From NCBI GenBank assembly GCA_016195405.1, contig JACPZP010000070.1, forward strand, positions 1 to 64,000: DNA of 64,000 bases. The letters run 5' to 3'. Made by a program: the position numbers and the translations under genes. The notes beneath the pieces are model-generated. The model searched no databases and had not been told where the DNA came from. It saw only the letters and a list, made by a program, of their open reading frames with translations. The stretch's first letter is position 1, and every line of letters begins with the position of its first letter. Source of the DNA: Planctomycetota bacterium. Lineage in GTDB: Bacteria > Planctomycetota > Planctomycetia > Gemmatales > Gemmataceae. Below, one piece after another: positions 60,246 to 64,000 of this stretch.

Positions 60246-61096
60246 GTGATGGGACGCTCCTTGGCGCCGGCGGCTGGTTTTTGCGTCTCGGCTCGATCGA
60301 GCGGCGACCGCGTCGTTCTGCTCCGAAACGCGAACAACATCCCCAGCCCCGTCATGATGGCTGTCATGATGCCCCAGAACGAAGACTGCACGACGCTTCG
60401 GCTTGGCACCTTCGGGTTCGACGGCAAGCCATATACTTCGGGCTTATCGACCAGGAGGTAAAACGAATTGAGCCCGCCTAGCACCTTGTCGTCGGCGCCA
60501 TAGAGGTGGGCGGCGCGAACCCCCTCACGATGAAGCTGACTGACGCGCTGCTCGGCCCTCCGCTTCAGGTTCGCAATCGTGTCAAATTGAATGGAATTGG
60601 TCGGGCAGGCCTGGGCACAGGCCGGGACCATTTCGTTTTTCAAGCGGTCGTAGCACAACGTGCACTTTTGGGCGACGCCACGGCTTTCACTCATGTGGAT
60701 GACGCCGAAGGGACAGGCCGACACGCAATCGCGGCAGCCGTTGCATGCCGGCTCGCTGATGAAAACGGAATCAAACTCGGTGCGGAGGATGGCGCCGGTC
60801 GGACATACTTCCAAGCACGGTGCGTTGACGCAATGCTTGCAGACGTCCGACATCATGAGCCAGGCCACGCGGTTGGGACCTTGCGTTAGCGGTTGTTCGA
60901 TGAACTTGACGTGCCGCCAGTTGACGTCGGAGAAGCTGCCCGTGTTGTCGTAGCTGTTCCCGGAAAGCACAGGCAACTCCGATCTCGACCGGCCATGACC
61001 CGCGGGCAAATCATTCCATTGATGGCATGCAACTTGGCACGCCTTGCAGCCGATGCAGACGGTGGTGTCGGTGAAGAAGCCTTTTGGTTCGGGCAT
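60242..61096 (-). CDS. Formate dehydrogenase iron-sulfur subunit
   Basis: This 284-residue protein has four ferredoxin motifs: CIGCKACQVACHQW, CKHCVNAPCLEVCPTG, CNGCRDCVSACPFG and CTLCYDRLKNEMVPACAQAC. One C-terminal membrane segment (SFWGIMTAIMTGLGMLFAF) anchors it. It links the Mo/W active site to the membrane NrfD-type subunit. The ribosome site aaaggga precedes ATG 61096, just after the catalytic gene stop. Confidence 0.92.
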   Translation of the reverse strand: MPEPKGFFTDTTVCIGCKACQVACHQWNDLPAGHGRSRSELPVLSGNSYDNTGSFSDVNWRHVKFIEQPLTQGPNRVAWLMMSDVCKHCVNAPCLEVCPTGAILRTEFDSVFISEPACNGCRDCVSACPFGVIHMSESRGVAQKCTLCYDRLKNEMVPACAQACPTNSIQFDTIANLKRRAEQRVSQLHREGVRAAHLYGADDKVLGGLNSFYLLVDKPEVYGLPSNPKVPSRSVVQSSFWGIMTAIMTGLGMLFAFRSRTTRSPLDRAETQKPAAGAKERPIT

Positions 61097-61100
61097 TGGC

Positions 61101-64000
61101 TCATCCCTTTCTCACGTCGCATACAAAGACTTTGGCCTCGTGAATGTTCACGTTCGGATCACCGACCAGGGCCGAGAGATTGTTAACCACGTCGCCGGTG
61201 CTGACGCCTTTATATCCCCAATGCCAGGGCAGGCCGACGTGGTGCACCGTGCGCTCACGCAGACGAAACGGCTGAATGCGCCGGGTCACTAGGGCCTTGG
61301 CGCGGATGGAACCACGCGGCGTTGAGATCACGACCCAGCCGGTGTTTTCGACGCCGATTTCGCCGGCGTGTTCGGGCGACAGCTCGCAGAACAGCTCCGG
61401 CTGCAATTCCGCCAGCCAGGGAAGCCAGCGGCTCATGGTGCCCGACAGGTGATGCTCCGTCAAGCGATAGGTGGAGAGCACGTGTGGAAACTCCCGGGAG
61501 CCGACGGGCGCATACGGATTGCCGGGGACGTTGTAGAGGATTGTCACGGGATTGTTTTGCTGGCGATACACGGTGTTCTGCACCGGCGATTCATAAGGCT
61601 CGTAATGCGTGGGCAACGGTCCGTCAACAAGCCCGGCGGGGACATAGAGCCAGCCTTTGCCGTCGCCCTTCATGATGAATGGCGAAGCGCCGTCGTGATA
61701 ATCGAGGCCGACGCCGCGCGGCTGGGCCGGCGCGCTGGGGCGCTTGGTCGGCGGAAAATCGGGCACGTCCAGGCCCATCCAGCGGTTTTGCGCTGCGTCC
61801 CAATAGACAAAACCAGGCAAAGCTCGGCCGGCCCGCGGATGCTCTCGTGCCAGGCGCGCTTCCTTGGGCCATGGATTGCCCGCGAGGTCGGCCGAAGCCC
61901 GATTGTACATGAGGCGGCGATTGGCGGGCCACGAGAAGCCCCAGCCCAGCGAGACCCAATCGTCACCACGGCGATTGGCGGCTTGATTGCGGCCGCCGGC
62001 ATAGATGCCCGTGTAAATCCAGGCGCCGCACGCCGTCGTTCCGTCATCCTTCAAGTCGGCGAAGGATGCCGCCGGCGCACCCTCGAGCGGCCGGCCCGGC
62101 GTCCACGTGTAGCCGTTGATTTCCTTGAGGATCAGCTCCGCCGAAGGCTCGTCCTTGATGCGCCACTCGCGATTGGCTGCCTCATTCACATAAATCCAGA
62201 CCAGGGACTGGATGGGGCGATCGCGCTCCAACGGACTTTCGCGGTAAAGTTCCTTGAGGCGCCGTCCGAGGTGCACGGTGAACCAAATGTCGGAACGGGC
62301 ATCTTCGGGAGGATCGACGGCTTTCTCATGCCATTGCACTAGGCGCTGCGTGTTGGTGAAGCTGCCGTCCATCTCCGCAACGGCGGCGGCGGGGAGGAAG
62401 AAGACTTCCGTCTGAATTTCGCGCGGAACCAACTCGCCGCTTTGAACTTCGGGTGAATCCTTCCAGAAGCTGGCGGTTTCCGTTTCGTACAGGTCGCGCA
62501 CCACGAGCCATTTGAGTTTGGCCAATGCCTTGCGCTGGAAGCCGGCATTTTGTCCGCCGACCGCTGGATTCTGACCCATCGCGAAGAAACCGTCCATGTC
62601 GCCTCGCGCCATGGCGACCATCATTGGCATGTGCGAATGGTCGCCTACAATCTTGGGCAAGAAGTCGTACGCGTAGCTGTTGGCGGCAGTGGCGGCGTCG
62701 CCGAACCACGCTTTGAGTTGGCTAACGATGAACTTGGGGAAGTTGGACCAATACGAAGTCGCGCTGGTTTCCGCACGAATGTAATCGAGAAGCGTGTCGT
62801 GGCGCTTGAGAGCACTCGGCGTATTCAAATAGCCCGGATGAAGATTGTAGAGCGTCGCGATGTCAGTAGAGCCCTGAATGGTGGCGTGGCCGCGTAGGGC
62901 GAGAATGCCGCCGCCGGGACGGCCGATATTGCCCAAGAGCAATTGCAGCACCGCGGCGGCGCGAATCATCTGGACGCCGGTGGTGTGCTGCGTCCAGCCG
63001 ACAGCATAGCAGATTGCCGAAGTGCGGTCCGGCCCCGAATTGCTCCACAGCGTATGGGCGACTTCTTGGAACGTAGACTGCGCGGTTCCGCAAACCTCTT
63101 CGACCATTTGCGCCGTATAGCGCTGGAAGTGCTTCTTGAGGATGCGGAAGACGCACCGCTCGTGGGTGAGCGTCGGATCCTGGTGCGCGGGCGGACCGAC
63201 GAGTGACACCACCGCCGTCGTGAATGTTTCGGGAGCCGCAGCGCTGGCCGCGTCTCTTGGGTCGGTCTCGTAGCGCCATTTGCTCGCGTCATAGCGGCGC
63301 TGGGCGGGCTGGAAGCCGGAGAAGACACCGTCGTTGTCCTCGGTGTCGCGGAAATCCTCGGTGATGATGCTGGCGGAATTGGTGTAGTGAATGAGGTAAT
63401 CGAGAAAGAACTTGTCACGGGCGTCACGCTCCGCTTCCGGCTTGGCGAGAATGCGCTCGTATTGGTCGACCATGTGGTGGATCAGGGCGCCGAGAAAGAC
63501 AATGTCGCTGCCGGCGCGGACCGGCGCATAAGTGTTGGCCATCGCCGAGGTGCGCGTGAAACGCGGGTCGGCATGGATCAACTTGCATGGGTTTGGATCG
63601 CGCGCCTTGGCCTTCATCACCCAGCGGAATGCGACTGGATGGCACTCGGCCATGTTCGAGCCCATGATCAAAATCGCGTCGGAATGCTGCAAGTCGGCGG
63701 CAAAGGTGGTGGCGCCGCCGCGGCCATACGAAGTGCCCAGACCGGGCACGGTCGAGCTGTGTCATATCCGTGCCTGATTCTCAATGAAAACCACCCCCAG
63801 GGCCCGCATCAATTTACATTGGACGTAATTCCATTCGTTGTCCATCGTCGCTCCGCCCAAGGAGCCGATGCGCAGCGTATGATTGACGCGCTTGCGCGCT
63901 TGCTGCGCGGACACAGAGGGAAGCGGTAGGCCCAGCTCCTCATACGATCTGGTTTCTACAAACGATTCGTCGCGCGTCTCTTTGACCAGCCGGGCGATAC
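61101..64000 (-). CDS. Selenocysteine-containing formate dehydrogenase catalytic subunit (5' end beyond window)
   Basis: The frame enters from the right edge and reads TLRIGSLGGATMDNEWNYVQ then VVFIENQARI, an in-frame TGA at 63764-63762, then HSSTVPGLGTSYGRGGATT. The UGA sits where FdnG/FdhF have selenocysteine (QARV-U-HGPTV). A SECIS-like hairpin follows at the expected distance. After it come MGSNMAECHPVAFRWVMKA and the molybdopterin domains to the stop at 61101, with 882 codons from the GTG at 63749. It oxidises formate to CO2 and passes electrons to the Fe-S subunit. A gene finder would wrongly start this protein at 63749. A Tat signal and the first Fe-S cluster should lie outside the window. 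Confidence 0.93.
63733..63764 (-). promoter_or_regulatory. Bacterial SECIS element with in-frame UGA selenocysteine codon
   Basis: UGA occupies 63764-63762. A perfect 6-bp stem GUGCCC/GGGCAC (63749-63744 and 63738-63733) closes the loop GGUCU. In E. coli fdhF the loop is also GGUCU and begins 22 bases from the U of UGA; here the distance is the same. The bulged-U/G-U loop features needed by SelB are present. Confidence 0.88.

Overview
The window looks like a chromosomal segment of a Planctomycetota bacterium. The main evidence is a tandem array of DUF1559 pilin-like proteins, a GlmU-like protein of the 'alternative bacterial' type, planctomycete-style palindromic repeats, an alternative complex III and high GC. 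Genus cannot be read from the sequence; identification rests on recognised protein families and motifs, with no database search.

Layout. 1-3.9 kb is the end of an integrated element: a truncated DNA ligase/WGR gene meets a truncated FHA gene near 285, followed by a repressor, two excisionase-like genes (one frameshifted) and a tyrosine integrase that runs antisense into tRNA-Arg. 4-13.2 kb holds ordinary chromosomal genes: a C45 peptidase carrying an in-frame palindromic insertion, a GlmU-like enzyme, four DUF1559 paralogues, a HEAT-repeat protein, PsuG and a VapBC-type toxin-antitoxin pair. 13.2-24.1 kb holds dihydrolipoyl dehydrogenase and an E2 acyltransferase, a frameshifted AlkD-like gene, a sigma-54 activator, a large hybrid histidine kinase, two response regulators, HU and tRNA-Leu.

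24.4-32.0 kb is an accessory cassette bracketed by two 199-bp direct repeats (192/199 identical). It has two translationally coupled genes: an M48-type zinc metallopeptidase and a 1845-residue fusion of pseudokinase, DUF4011, SF1 helicase, nuclease-like domain and WGR. This is the best candidate for an undescribed system, probably defence.

32.1-64 kb is an anaerobic respiration and molybdenum/tungsten region. On the plus strand: a frameshifted PQQ-type propeller, a dihaem cytochrome c, narGHJI, an alternative complex III (actA, actB, actC and an actD-E'-F fusion whose cytochrome domain is truncated), a hemerythrin, an FHA protein and NarK. On the minus strand: a selenocysteine formate dehydrogenase (in-frame UGA plus a bacterial SECIS-like hairpin), its Fe-S subunit, an NrfD-type membrane subunit, FdhE, two MoeA paralogues (one fused to a periplasmic-binding-type domain), MoaD and an aldehyde:ferredoxin oxidoreductase. 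Together they suggest formate-driven quinone reduction feeding nitrate reductase and alternative complex III.

Two cross-cutting patterns stand out. Palindromic repeat elements sit inside reading frames without breaking them. Four genes also carry single-base frameshifts, which may be real decay or consensus errors.
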